Below are positions 26,126-33,889 of a DNA stretch of 64,000 nt, piece by piece (position 1 is the first letter of the stretch; the number at the start of each line of letters is the position of its first letter). Made by a program: the position numbers and the translations under genes. The stretch is taken from assembly GCF_010726245.1 (NCBI RefSeq), contig NZ_AP022561.1, forward strand, positions 5,766,001 to 5,830,000. The letters run 5' to 3'. The stretch is from Mycolicibacterium aichiense (GTDB taxonomy: Bacteria; Actinomycetota; Actinomycetes; Mycobacteriales; Mycobacteriaceae). The notes below the pieces were generated by a model. It did not search any database. It saw only the letters and a list, made by a program, of their open reading frames with translations, and was not told the origin of the DNA.

Positions 26126-26989
26126 TCAGCCGGTGATCAGCGCGCCGTACTGACCGATCAACTCGGCGGTGCGCCAGTAGATCAGCGCAGCGAACACCAC
26201 CAGGACAGCCGCGGAGACGCCGCCCTGCACCAGGTTGCGGCGTTCGCGCGGCGCGTAGGTGTAGACCGCCGCGATCAGCGACCCGGTGATCAAGCCGCCC
26301 ACGTGGCCCTGCCAACTGATCGACGGCACGGTGAATGTCAGCACCAGGTTGATACCGATGAGCACCACCACCCACCGCACGTCGAGGTTGAGCCGCTTGG
26401 CCACCACGAACGTCGCCCCGAACAACCCGAAGACCGCACCCGATGCGCCTGCGGTGGCCGCCCCGATCGGAGCGAGCAGGTACACCAGCACCGAACCGCC
26501 CAGCGCGCTGAGGCCGTACAGCGCACCGAAGCGCAGCCGGCCCAGCCAGGCCTCGAGCGGAGGGCCGATCACATACAGCGCCCACATGTTGAACAGCAGG
26601 TGCATGGCGCCGTAGTGCATGAACGCCGAGGTGATCAAGCGGTAGTACTCGCCTCCCGCAACGCCGGGCGCCCACAGCACAAGCGCGCGCTGAAGATCTC
26701 GCGACGTCATCTGCAGCACGAACATCACCACGTTGACCGCGATCAGCGCATACGTCACATACGGCTGGCCGGAGCGCAGGATGCCACCGGCCCCGGTGCG
26801 CGCCGCCCGCACATTCTGGCCGGCGGCTGCCACGCAGTCGACACACTGATGGCCGACCGCGGCGCTGCGCATGCACTCGGGGCAGACCGGGCGCCCACAA
26901 CGGGTGCAGTGCACATAGGTCGGGCGGTCTGGATGGCGGTAACAGGTCGGTGTGCCCGCCGGAGTTTGCGGTGTGTAAGGGATGCTCAT
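26126..26989 (-). CDS. Rhomboid intramembrane serine protease with N-terminal zinc finger
   Basis: 287 residues from the ATG at 26989. A B-box-like zinc finger fills residues 16-52 (CYRHPDRPTYVHCTRCG, then CPEC, H, CVDC). About six helices follow. Rhomboid residues are visible: the H-x3-N pair (H130, N134), catalytic Ser183 in GASGAVFG, and His229 in WQGHVGGL. It cleaves transmembrane substrates in the cytoplasmic membrane. It resembles M. tuberculosis Rv0110. Its promoter lies in the 459-bp gap to the STAS gene. Confidence 0.92.
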   Translation of the reverse strand: MSIPYTPQTPAGTPTCYRHPDRPTYVHCTRCGRPVCPECMRSAAVGHQCVDCVAAAGQNVRAARTGAGGILRSGQPYVTYALIAVNVVMFVLQMTSRDLQRALVLWAPGVAGGEYYRLITSAFMHYGAMHLLFNMWALYVIGPPLEAWLGRLRFGALYGLSALGGSVLVYLLAPIGAATAGASGAVFGLFGATFVVAKRLNLDVRWVVVLIGINLVLTFTVPSISWQGHVGGLITGSLIAAVYTYAPRERRNLVQGGVSAAVLVVFAALIYWRTAELIGQYGALITG

Positions 26990-27448
26990 AGTCCTGCCAC
27001 CGAAGATACTGTGTGCCGCGCCGGCGGCGCCGCACCGGTGACGTAGTTGCCGACGCGGCCTCGAAGGTACGGATTTCGTCGTCACTGGCCGCACGCACCC
27101 GACCACAATCTGGCCGACCAGTACCGCTAGGGACCGCCTGGCCTGGGTCGGCCGGACGCATCCGCAGCTAACCTTCGGATTCACTTTCACTCAGCGTCAA
27201 TATTTGCCATAACCGCACCGACGCGTCCCATTTCCGGGATGCGCGAATCCGGGTTGAAGTGCCCATATAGCTATCCTCAACAACTTGTAGCCACGCAACG
27301 GATTCCGTAGTACATTTCCTCCAGGTTGAGTTCACAGCCGCCCGGAGTCGCCGAGCGTGAGGGCTTGAGAACTTTCACAGCGAAGCGTCGAGACGAACCG
27401 CTTCGGCAGGCAAATCCGGCATCGCGGAGTACCACTGATGGAGGCGCC
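26990..27448. other. 459-bp intergenic region between divergent genes
   Basis: This holds the divergent promoters of the rhomboid and STAS genes. It is AT-richer than its flanks, with TATAGC at 27267-27272 (in CATATAGCTATC) as a possible -10, and a GGAGG ribosome-binding site at 27440-27444. No convincing open frame, tRNA or long inverted repeat was seen. A SigF-type GTTT/GGGTA pair was looked for and not found. Confidence 0.5.
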
Positions 27449-27892
27449 ATGACTTCAGCCACCACCACCGCGGCAACCTCGGCTGTCACCCGCCTGGGCC
27501 GCGACCGCACGGATCGTGGAGTCTTCCGATCCAGAGAGCTCAGTGCGACCACCCTGCTCATCGCCGCAGTCGGAGAGATCGACGCATCGAATGCCGGTGA
27601 CATGCTCGGCTACGTCGAGGACAACGTCTCGGGATACCAGCAGCTCGTGATCGACCTGTCGAAGCTCGACTTCTTCGCCACCGACGGGTTCTCCGCGCTG
27701 CACACCCTCACCGTGCGGTGCTCGCGGCGCGGGATCGACTGGGTGCTGGTCCCCGGGCCTGCGGTGGCCCGTGTGCTGCGGGTCTGCGATCCGGAGGGAT
27801 TGGTCACCACCGCGGGCAATATCGTCTCGGCGGTGGCGGCTCTCGCCCGCGGCCCGCACACCCACCTCCAGCTGGCCCCGCTGGCGAAGTAG
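27449..27892 (+). CDS. STAS-domain anti-sigma-factor antagonist-like protein
   Basis: 147 residues from the ATG at 27449, behind GGAGG. The STAS fold is evident: LLIAAVGEIDASNAGDML, LVIDLSKLDFF, and the helix/strand GIDWVLVPGPAVARVLRV. The motif that is normally D-S-S/T-G in SpoIIAA/RsbV proteins reads A-T-D-G (FFATDGFSAL). The phosphorylation position may be Thr, and its neighbour is acidic. It could read an anti-sigma kinase signal, but no kinase gene is adjacent. A long 5' region precedes it. Confidence 0.8.
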   Translation: MTSATTTAATSAVTRLGRDRTDRGVFRSRELSATTLLIAAVGEIDASNAGDMLGYVEDNVSGYQQLVIDLSKLDFFATDGFSALHTLTVRCSRRGIDWVLVPGPAVARVLRVCDPEGLVTTAGNIVSAVAALARGPHTHLQLAPLAK

Positions 27893-27945
27893 CCGCCCGC
27901 CCCTTCCTAGACTGGTTCGATCGGTTCTAGCGAAGGCGAGCAGCC

Positions 27946-28587
27946 ATGGCGACACACGGTCGCAACCTCAACGACCTGGTGACACGGTTCTGGAGCGTCG
28001 CCGCCCCGCTCTACGACCATCCGCGTCTGCAGCAATGGGTCTACCAGCCCGCCCAAGACGAGGTCATCGATCAGCTGCGCGCCCACGGTGCTTGCCGGAT
28101 CGCTGACATTGCCTGCGGCACAGGCATTCTCGCCGCTCGCATCGAAGCCGAGCTGCACCCCGACGAGGTGTACGGGGTCGACATGTCCGACGGCATGCTC
28201 AAGCAGGCCAAGGCCCGCGACCCGAAGGTGCAGTGGCGCAAGGGGCCGGCCGAACAACTGCCGTTCGACGACGACTCGCTCGACGCCGTCGTTTCGACGT
28301 CGGCCTTTCACTTCTTCGACCAGCCGGCGGCGATGCGCGAATTCTACCGGGTGCTGCGGCCCGGTGGTCTGGCGGCGGTCGCGACGATCAGCCCCCCGCA
28401 ACTGCCGTTGCTCGGCCGGCTGACCAACTCGCCGGCCAGTGCCGCGCACAACCCGTCGGCGCAGGAGATGCGCACACTGTTCACCGGCGCCGGTTTCACG
28501 ATCAGCGACCAGCACCGGGTGCACCGGCCGCTGTGGACCAAAGCCGTGTTCGACCTCATCACGATCGGGACGAAGCCCGCGTCCTGA
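27946..28587 (+). CDS. Class I SAM-dependent methyltransferase
   Basis: 213 residues. It shows motif I ADIACGTGIL, the acidic end of beta-2 VYGVDMS, motif II-like LDAVVSTSAFHFF, and the post-motif YRVLRPGGL. This is the UbiE/COQ5-like (methyltransferase 11) group. It is probably cytosolic with a small-molecule acceptor. It is followed by two tandem VOC genes in the same direction (28-bp gap to the first). The acceptor cannot be told from sequence. Confidence 0.85.
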   Translation: MATHGRNLNDLVTRFWSVAAPLYDHPRLQQWVYQPAQDEVIDQLRAHGACRIADIACGTGILAARIEAELHPDEVYGVDMSDGMLKQAKARDPKVQWRKGPAEQLPFDDDSLDAVVSTSAFHFFDQPAAMREFYRVLRPGGLAAVATISPPQLPLLGRLTNSPASAAHNPSAQEMRTLFTGAGFTISDQHRVHRPLWTKAVFDLITIGTKPAS

Positions 28588-28614
28588 CCGATTCGGGCCG
28601 TATCCTTCGACACC

Positions 28615-29022
28615 ATGGCCGTCGAGCTGCTCGCCCCCAGTGTCGAGATCGGTCTGGTGACCACCGATCTGGGTCCGATGGTCGAGTTCTACGAGAACTT
28701 CCTCGGCCTGCCGTTCCAGCTCGACCTCGACTTTCCCGGCGGCACCATGAAGCGCTACCTGATCGGTGACAACACCCTCAAACTCGTGACCTATGACCAG
28801 CCGCCTCCCGCAGCGCTGACCCCCGGCGGTGGGCGCGCGCAGACCGGTGTCCGCTACATCTCGCTGGTGGTCACGAACGTCACCGACGCGGCCGCGCAGG
28901 TCACGGCCGCCGGATACGAAATCGTCGAACCACTCACCGAATTCACCGCACTGCCCGGCATCGGGTGGTTCTTCGTTGCCGATCCCGACGGCAACTGGGT
29001 CGAGCTCGCGGGCCCGATCTGA
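28615..29022 (+). CDS. VOC-superfamily (glyoxalase/dioxygenase fold) protein, copy 1
   Basis: 135 residues. It contains a beta-alpha-beta-beta-beta module with VTTDLGPMVEFYENFLGLPF and the C-terminal GWFFVADPDGNWVELAGP. The Glu in NWVEL is the usual metal ligand. VOC proteins include glyoxalase I, extradiol dioxygenases and resistance proteins, so the reaction is undetermined. It is a tandem paralogue of the next gene, with roughly two-thirds identical residues by eye. Confidence 0.8.
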   Translation: MAVELLAPSVEIGLVTTDLGPMVEFYENFLGLPFQLDLDFPGGTMKRYLIGDNTLKLVTYDQPPPAALTPGGGRAQTGVRYISLVVTNVTDAAAQVTAAGYEIVEPLTEFTALPGIGWFFVADPDGNWVELAGPI

Positions 29023-29070
29023 GCACCGTTTATCCTTCCGACGTCACCCACTCAACGAAGAGGAACACCT

Positions 29071-29478
29071 ATGGCCATCGAGTTGCTCGCCAAGAACATC
29101 GAAGTCGGTCTGGTCACCACCAACCTGGGTCCGATGGTCGAGTTCTACGAGAACTTCCTGGGCCTGCCCTTCACCGGCGACCTCGACTTCCCGGGCGGAA
29201 CGATGAAGCGCTATGCGCTCGGTGACAACGTGCTCAAGCTCGTCACGCTCGACCAACCGCCGGCCGCGCCCGCGACGCCGGGGGGCGGTCCGGCCGCGGC
29301 CGGTATCCGCTACTTCACCGTGGTGGTGGCCAACACCACCACCGCCGCCGAGCAGGCCAAGGCCGCCGGCTACGAGATCGCGCAGGAGCTCGCCGAGTTC
29401 GCGCCGGTGCCCGGCATGGGCTGGATGTTCGTCGCCGACCCGGACGGCAACTGGGTCGAGCTCGTCGGCCCGATGTAG
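29071..29478 (+). CDS. VOC-superfamily protein, copy 2
   Basis: 135 residues, with the same length and wording as the gene 48 bp upstream (LVTTNLGPMVEFYENFLGLPF, DLDFPGGTMKRY, GWMFVADPDGNWVELVGP). Differences cluster in the middle and in the C-terminal helix (AAEQAKAAGYEIAQELAEF), so the pair may have diverged in substrate or formed a heterodimer. A nitrobindin-like gene follows 24 bp later. Confidence 0.8.
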   Translation: MAIELLAKNIEVGLVTTNLGPMVEFYENFLGLPFTGDLDFPGGTMKRYALGDNVLKLVTLDQPPAAPATPGGGPAAAGIRYFTVVVANTTTAAEQAKAAGYEIAQELAEFAPVPGMGWMFVADPDGNWVELVGPM

Positions 29479-29502
29479 ATCGCGGCCCGTACCCTGGGCA
29501 TC

Positions 29503-29988
29503 GTGCCCGAGCTTCATCCCGACCTCGCGGTCCTGGCGCCCCTGCTGGGCACCTGGACCGGAGCCGGCACCGGCGAGTACCCGACCATCGAGACGTTCGG
29601 CTACGTCGAAGAGATCGCGATCGGACACATCGGCAAGCCCTTTCTGACCTACTCGCAGCGGACCCGCGCCACCGACGACGGCCGTCCCCTGCACGCCGAG
29701 GCCGGCTACATCCGGGTGCCGTCGCCCGGCCGGATCGAACTCGTCGTCGTCCATCCCACCGGGGTCACCGAGATCGATGAAGGCACGCTGTCGGTAACCG
29801 ATAACAGCCTGGCCATCGAGCTCGACTCCACCTCGATCGGACTCACGGCTTCGGCGAAAAGCGTTACCTCACTGAGTCGTTCGTTCCACCTTGTCGGTGA
29901 CGAGCTCACCTACACCGTCCGGATGGCCGCTGTCGGCGTGCCGCTCACCCACCATCTGGCCGCGACCCTGCACAGGCAGCAGGGGTGA
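29503..29988 (+). CDS. Nitrobindin-like heme beta-barrel (peroxynitrite isomerase family)
   Basis: 161 residues from a GTG at 29503. The G-x-W-x-G-x-G-x-G-x-Y-P signature occurs at residues 16-27 (GTWTGAGTGEYP), and the C-terminal HHLAATLHR gives the proximal heme His (150 or 151). This family (M. tuberculosis Rv2717c) binds ferric heme and isomerises peroxynitrite to nitrate. It is cytosolic, with no signal. The stop overlaps the GTG of a serine hydrolase gene (GTGA), an unusual coupled pair. Confidence 0.85.
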   Translation: MPELHPDLAVLAPLLGTWTGAGTGEYPTIETFGYVEEIAIGHIGKPFLTYSQRTRATDDGRPLHAEAGYIRVPSPGRIELVVVHPTGVTEIDEGTLSVTDNSLAIELDSTSIGLTASAKSVTSLSRSFHLVGDELTYTVRMAAVGVPLTHHLAATLHRQQG

Positions 29989-31238
29989 GCCACTCCCCCA
30001 CCGGCGACGGCCGGATTCGCGTCCCGAGCGACCTCGATGCCGTCACCGACGTCGGGACCGAGGACCACGCCGACATCCCGGCGGCCACCGCCGACCGGAT
30101 CTGGGAATCCGTGCGGCACTGGTACGCCGCGGGCATGCACCCCGCCATCCAACTGTCCCTGCGGCACAACGGAAAAGTCGTGCTCAACCGCGCGATCGGC
30201 CACGGTTGGGGCAACGGCCCGGCCGACCCCCCGGACGCCGAGAAGGTGCCGGTCACCGTCGAGACGCCGTTCTGTGTGTACTCCGCAGCCAAGGCCATCA
30301 GCACGACAGTGGTACACATGCTCGTCGAGCGCGGCGAATTCTCCCTCGAGGACCGGGTCTGCGACTACCTGCCGAACTACACCAGCCACGGCAAGGACCG
30401 CACCACCATCCGGCACGTGATCACCCACAGCGCCGGCGTGCCGTTCGCCACCGGGCCGCGACCAGACCTCAAGCGGATGAACGAGAGTGCTTACGCGCGC
30501 GAGAAACTCGGTGAGCTCAAACCGATCCACCGGCCAGGCTTGATGCACATCTACCACGGGCTGACCTGGGGCCCGCTGGTCCGCGAGATCGTCTCGGCCG
30601 CAACCGGCCGCAACATCCGCGACATCCTCGCCGAAGACATCCTGGACCCGCTGGGCTTCCGGTGGACGAACTACGGCGTGGCAGAACAGGATGTCCCGCT
30701 GGTCGCGCCGAGCCACGTCACGGGCAAACCATTGCCTGCGCCGATCGCCAAGGCCTTCCGGGCCGCCGTCGGCGGGACCCCACAGCAGATCATTCCGTTC
30801 TCCAACACCCCGCTCTTCCTGACCGGCGTCGTCCCGTCGTCCAGCACGGTGTCCAACGCCGACGAGTTATCCCGCTTCGCCGAAATCCTCTGTCGCGGAG
30901 GTGAACTCGACGGAGTCCGGGTCATGCGGCCGGAGACGCTACGCGCTGCGGCGGCCCCCGCGCGGCGGTTGCGGCCCGATATCGCAACAGGATTCGCGCC
31001 GATGCGCTGGGGCACCGGCTACATGCTCGGGTCCACCAGGTTCGGGCCCTTCGGACGCGACGCACCCGCCGCCGTCGGCCATACCGGGCTGACCAACATC
31101 GCCGTCTGGGCGGATCCGGAACGACGGCTGTCAGTCGGACTGGTCAGCAGCGGTAAACCCGGACAGCACCGCGAAGCCGGCCGCTACACCGAAGTGCTGG
31201 ACTGCATCAACGCTGAGATCCCCCGCGTCCGCGGGTGA
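29985..31238 (+). CDS. Beta-lactamase-fold serine hydrolase (class VIII esterase/EstB-like)
   Basis: 417 residues from a GTG overlapping the nitrobindin stop. The S-x-x-K motif SAAK is at about residue 100-103 (YSAAKAIS), followed by IYHGLTWGPLVREI as the Y-x-[GN] element and FGRDAPAAVGHTG near the end as the KTG-like region. No signal peptide or lipobox is visible, so it is probably cytosolic. It belongs with Lip-type mycobacterial esterases. The substrate is unknown. It is translationally coupled to the upstream nitrobindin. Confidence 0.85.
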   Translation: MSHSPTGDGRIRVPSDLDAVTDVGTEDHADIPAATADRIWESVRHWYAAGMHPAIQLSLRHNGKVVLNRAIGHGWGNGPADPPDAEKVPVTVETPFCVYSAAKAISTTVVHMLVERGEFSLEDRVCDYLPNYTSHGKDRTTIRHVITHSAGVPFATGPRPDLKRMNESAYAREKLGELKPIHRPGLMHIYHGLTWGPLVREIVSAATGRNIRDILAEDILDPLGFRWTNYGVAEQDVPLVAPSHVTGKPLPAPIAKAFRAAVGGTPQQIIPFSNTPLFLTGVVPSSSTVSNADELSRFAEILCRGGELDGVRVMRPETLRAAAAPARRLRPDIATGFAPMRWGTGYMLGSTRFGPFGRDAPAAVGHTGLTNIAVWADPERRLSVGLVSSGKPGQHREAGRYTEVLDCINAEIPRVRG

Positions 31239-31275
31239 ATTGTGCAGGCCGCGCTCGGTGGATAACGTACCGACC

Positions 31276-31401
31276 ATGGGTGACTCGCTGCTGCAGCAAC
31301 AACTCGACGAGGTGCGGGCTCTGCTGCAGCGGGCGCGCGAGCTGTTCGGTCCGAATCCCGGTGCGCCGCCGGAGGTTGTCTCCGCCGACGGTGACCGTTG
31401 A
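31276..31401 (+). CDS. Small acidic ORF, 41 residues
   Basis: An ATG at 31276 opens MGDSLLQQQLDEVRALLQ..., with an N-terminal amphipathic coiled-coil-like helix (Leu/Gln/Glu heptads, about residues 5-24) and a Pro/Val tail ending in DGDR. Third-position GC is high, as in genuine genes. It lies 37 bp after the serine hydrolase and is followed 4 bp later by the convergent Rv0028-like stop. No clear Shine-Dalgarno is present. It might be a real small protein, or a chance open frame. Confidence 0.45.
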   Translation: MGDSLLQQQLDEVRALLQRARELFGPNPGAPPEVVSADGDR

Positions 31402-31405
31402 CCGC

Positions 31406-31711
31406 TTAGGATTCTTCTGGCCGCAGCCGATGCTGCCGCAACGCCTCGGCGGCCAGCTCGAGATCGCGGCTGCTCGCCACATCGTCTGACGGGGTGTGGC
31501 CCGCCGCCACGATCTCGGCGCGAACCTGCATCAAGGCTTTCAGATACGACACGTCCGCGGTCAGCAGGATGCCCTGGGCCAGGGTCTGCGCGTCGGCGTC
31601 CATCGCGGGTTCGGCCAGGGCCACGCTGTGCAGATAACCACCCCGGCACGACCGGAACAGGATGTGCCCGCTGGGATGGGCCGCGTCGAACTCGGGATCG
31701 GGTTCGGTCAT
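31406..31711 (-). CDS. Rv0028-like conserved protein (DUF2694-type)
   Basis: 101 residues, matching the length of M. tuberculosis Rv0028. It is acidic and soluble, with no signal peptide. Visible features are HPSGHILFRSCRGGYLHSVAL and helix-rich C-terminal repeats rich in Ala/Glu. It is last in a six-gene minus-strand run that follows the order Rv0023 to Rv0028, and overlaps the preceding gene by 4 bp. Function is unknown; families of this kind often occur with type VII secretion components. Confidence 0.75.
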   Translation of the reverse strand: MTEPDPEFDAAHPSGHILFRSCRGGYLHSVALAEPAMDADAQTLAQGILLTADVSYLKALMQVRAEIVAAGHTPSDDVASSRDLELAAEALRQHRLRPEES

Positions 31712-32025
31712 GAACCGTCCTGGGCAATGCGGCCGAGCTCGGCGGCGGCGGCGCTGTCCTGGTGTTCCCAGACGTCGGCGGCGTGCCTCAGGTTGCTCGC
31801 GAGTTCGGCATGAGCCGCGGCCTGCTGCTCGTAGCAGGCCCGCCGCTGGTCCAGCAGTTCGCGGCCGGCGTCGCGAAGCTCACCGAAGATCGGGCCCAGC
31901 GAGTCGAGGCTGGCGAGGATGCCGGCGTGCCCGGCCGGCACCGTGCTCAGCTGGTCGGCGGTGTCCTGGTGGACGCGGGCCGCCCGGCGCAGCTCGTCGG
32001 GCACCACGTGGATGCGCTCTGCCAT
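31708..32025 (-). CDS. Rv0027-like helical protein (DUF2563/EspC-WXG-like)
   Basis: 105 residues, the same length as Rv0027. The fold is a helical hairpin: two amphipathic helices (residues about 5-50 and 58-100) with AGHAGILASLDSLG at the turn. It has VPDELRRAARVHQDTADQL like EspC/WXG100-family substrates, and a Trp in DVWEHQ. This suggests a type VII secreted or associated protein. Its stop overlaps the Rv0028-like start and it begins 1 bp after the Rv0026-like stop. Confidence 0.7.
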   Translation of the reverse strand: MAERIHVVPDELRRAARVHQDTADQLSTVPAGHAGILASLDSLGPIFGELRDAGRELLDQRRACYEQQAAAHAELASNLRHAADVWEHQDSAAAAELGRIAQDGS

Positions 32026-32026
32026 G

Positions 32027-33424
32027 TCACTCTCCTATCGCCGGCGGACCGGCTGTCACCGCCGGCCGGGTGGGAGCCGGTTGGTCGGGTTTCGGGGTAA
32101 TGGCTCCGGCGCCCGGCTCAGGCGGATGCTCCCACCCTAGGAAGCTCGGGCCCGCGACGCTGGTAATGGGCTGGATCTGATTGTTGAGCACAGCTTTGCC
32201 GTTACCCAATGCCAACGCATGCCGGTCGGTCAGCATCCCGATGTCACCGGGCAACACCCGAGCTGCCTCGACGGGATGCGACACCGCGGTGCCCGGCGGT
32301 GGGATCATGATGCCTTGCTGCCGGAATGCCTCCGGGATGGGTGTTCCGGCCACCGCGGCGGTGATGGCTGCCGCGAGTTGAGGCGTCGGCGCGGTCACCG
32401 TTTCACCGTTGGGCAAGGTGACGACGGTCGAGTCGTCGGCAGGCGGCACATCGGGTTCTTCCGCGGCGCCGGTGTCGTCGGCGGGCTCCGAATCGATCGG
32501 AGCGTCGTCGATCGGCTCGTCAGGCAACGGGTCGTCGAGCAGGTCAGAGGTGTCTGTGGACGGCAGCCGCGCCGGGGCGAGATTGTCGAACGCCGGGGGC
32601 ACGGGGCTGGGGCCGGCCGGCACACCCCCACCGGATCCGCCGCCCGTCGCGGGGATCCCGGCCATGGGCGGGATCATCGGTGCGGGAACCGGCTGGGCGG
32701 CGGCAGCCGCGTCAGGCGCCGAGGGCGCGAGGTCGTCAGGCAACAGGGCATCGGTGAACGGGTCGGGGCCGACATCGGCCGGAACGTCGACGGCCGGCTC
32801 AGCCGGTGTCGCGGCCGCCGGGCGTGCGTCGGGTGCGTCCTCGGCCACGGCATCCGGGGTGGCGCCGACATAGAGCGATGCCAGCGCCGCGGCCAACGAT
32901 GCCTTCGAGGTGGCATCCAGTCCCGCGGTCTCCACCACGGTCTTGATGTCGCGCAACTTGTCGATCAGATACCGCTGGAACGCGCGGGCGCCGGCCGGGG
33001 TGTCGAGGTCGGTGCGGGCCGCGACGGCGGTCTCGATGTCCCGCTGCAGGCCGTCGAGGGCTTCGCGGCCCGCTGAGTGGACGGCATGCGCGTTGAGCAC
33101 CGCAGTGATCACCTGCAGATCGAGCTGTGCGCTCATCGAATTCTGATGTGCCAGTGACGTTTCGGCGGTGCGAATGGCCTCGGCGGCCAGCCCCTCCCCC
33201 ACCCCCGTGGTTTGGTCGCTGGATGCCGCCGGATCGAGGGCCGCTCGATGCTGAGCGCGAATCTTGGCCACTACGTTGTCGATTGCGCTCGGCGACACCA
33301 CATTTACCGGGCTGGTGATCGTGGCGATGTCGGTATCCGAGAGCCCCGTCAGCCAGGCCCGGCTGTCACCGGTGACCGCACCGACGCGCGCGATCACGTC
33401 GAGCAGGTCTTGGTAACTCGCCAC
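32027..33424 (-). CDS. Rv0026-like protein: helical DUF4226 domain, Pro/Asp linker, NlpC/P60-like C-terminal piece
   Basis: 465 residues. Residues about 1-190 are helical and share with the adjacent Rv0025-like protein the pattern [I..AV..R...TP....F.R.L.DK.R.I..V...A..DA..K]. Residues about 195-345 form a low-complexity Pro/Ala/Asp linker. The C-terminal ~100 residues include VLPGDIGMLTDRHALALGNG, which resembles the GD...H...GNG half of NlpC/P60 enzymes, but I see no catalytic Cys. There is no signal peptide, so export (if any) may be by type VII secretion. Function is unknown. Confidence 0.75.
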   Translation of the reverse strand: MASYQDLLDVIARVGAVTGDSRAWLTGLSDTDIATITSPVNVVSPSAIDNVVAKIRAQHRAALDPAASSDQTTGVGEGLAAEAIRTAETSLAHQNSMSAQLDLQVITAVLNAHAVHSAGREALDGLQRDIETAVAARTDLDTPAGARAFQRYLIDKLRDIKTVVETAGLDATSKASLAAALASLYVGATPDAVAEDAPDARPAAATPAEPAVDVPADVGPDPFTDALLPDDLAPSAPDAAAAAQPVPAPMIPPMAGIPATGGGSGGGVPAGPSPVPPAFDNLAPARLPSTDTSDLLDDPLPDEPIDDAPIDSEPADDTGAAEEPDVPPADDSTVVTLPNGETVTAPTPQLAAAITAAVAGTPIPEAFRQQGIMIPPPGTAVSHPVEAARVLPGDIGMLTDRHALALGNGKAVLNNQIQPITSVAGPSFLGWEHPPEPGAGAITPKPDQPAPTRPAVTAGPPAIGE

Positions 33425-33482
33425 CGGTGCCCTCTCATGCCGGCGACTGTATCCAGGCGATGTTCGGGTGACAATTCACCCG

Positions 33483-33842
33483 TCAGGCAGGTGTGGACGA
33501 CACCCGGTAGCGGTCCAGAAGCCGCTGGAGCACCCTGGTTTTGGCGTCTGCCTCGGCGCGCGCAACGATCAGAACATCGGTGATTTCGCGTTGCTTGTCG
33601 AGCAGGAAGCGCGCGAACTCGCGCCCCTCGACCGGCGCGGTGACGGTGTTTCGCGCTACGGCCGCCTCGATCTGGGCGTTGATCGCGTCGAGCTTGCGGA
33701 TCGCCTCGGTAGCGACGACATGTGCGGCCGACACCACCTCGGCAAGTTCGGCGTCCGCCTCGGCGAGGTCGCGGTCGCGTGCGGCGAGCAGCGATCGAGC
33801 CGACTCGAGGGCGTCGGCCGACGCTCCGGCGTGCTCTGCCAT
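33483..33842 (-). CDS. Rv0025-like small helical protein (DUF4226-type)
   Basis: 119 residues. It is all-helical and strongly charged, with coiled-coil-like ARDRDLAEADAELAEVVSAA and the segment TVTAPVEGREFARFLLDKQR, which is homologous to the N-terminal part of the neighbouring Rv0026-like protein. It sits between the Rv0026-like and NlpC/P60 genes. There is no signal peptide or enzyme motif. The pair may interact through these helical domains, which is inference. Confidence 0.72.
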   Translation of the reverse strand: MAEHAGASADALESARSLLAARDRDLAEADAELAEVVSAAHVVATEAIRKLDAINAQIEAAVARNTVTAPVEGREFARFLLDKQREITDVLIVARAEADAKTRVLQRLLDRYRVSSTPA

Positions 33843-33889
33843 GGGTCGACGGTACTCAGCGAGATTTCGCCGGACAACTCACCACTCGG

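Noticed and set aside
31258-31267. GGTGGATAAC as a second DnaA-like box
   Set aside because: One mismatch to the consensus and no other box nearby; chance match.
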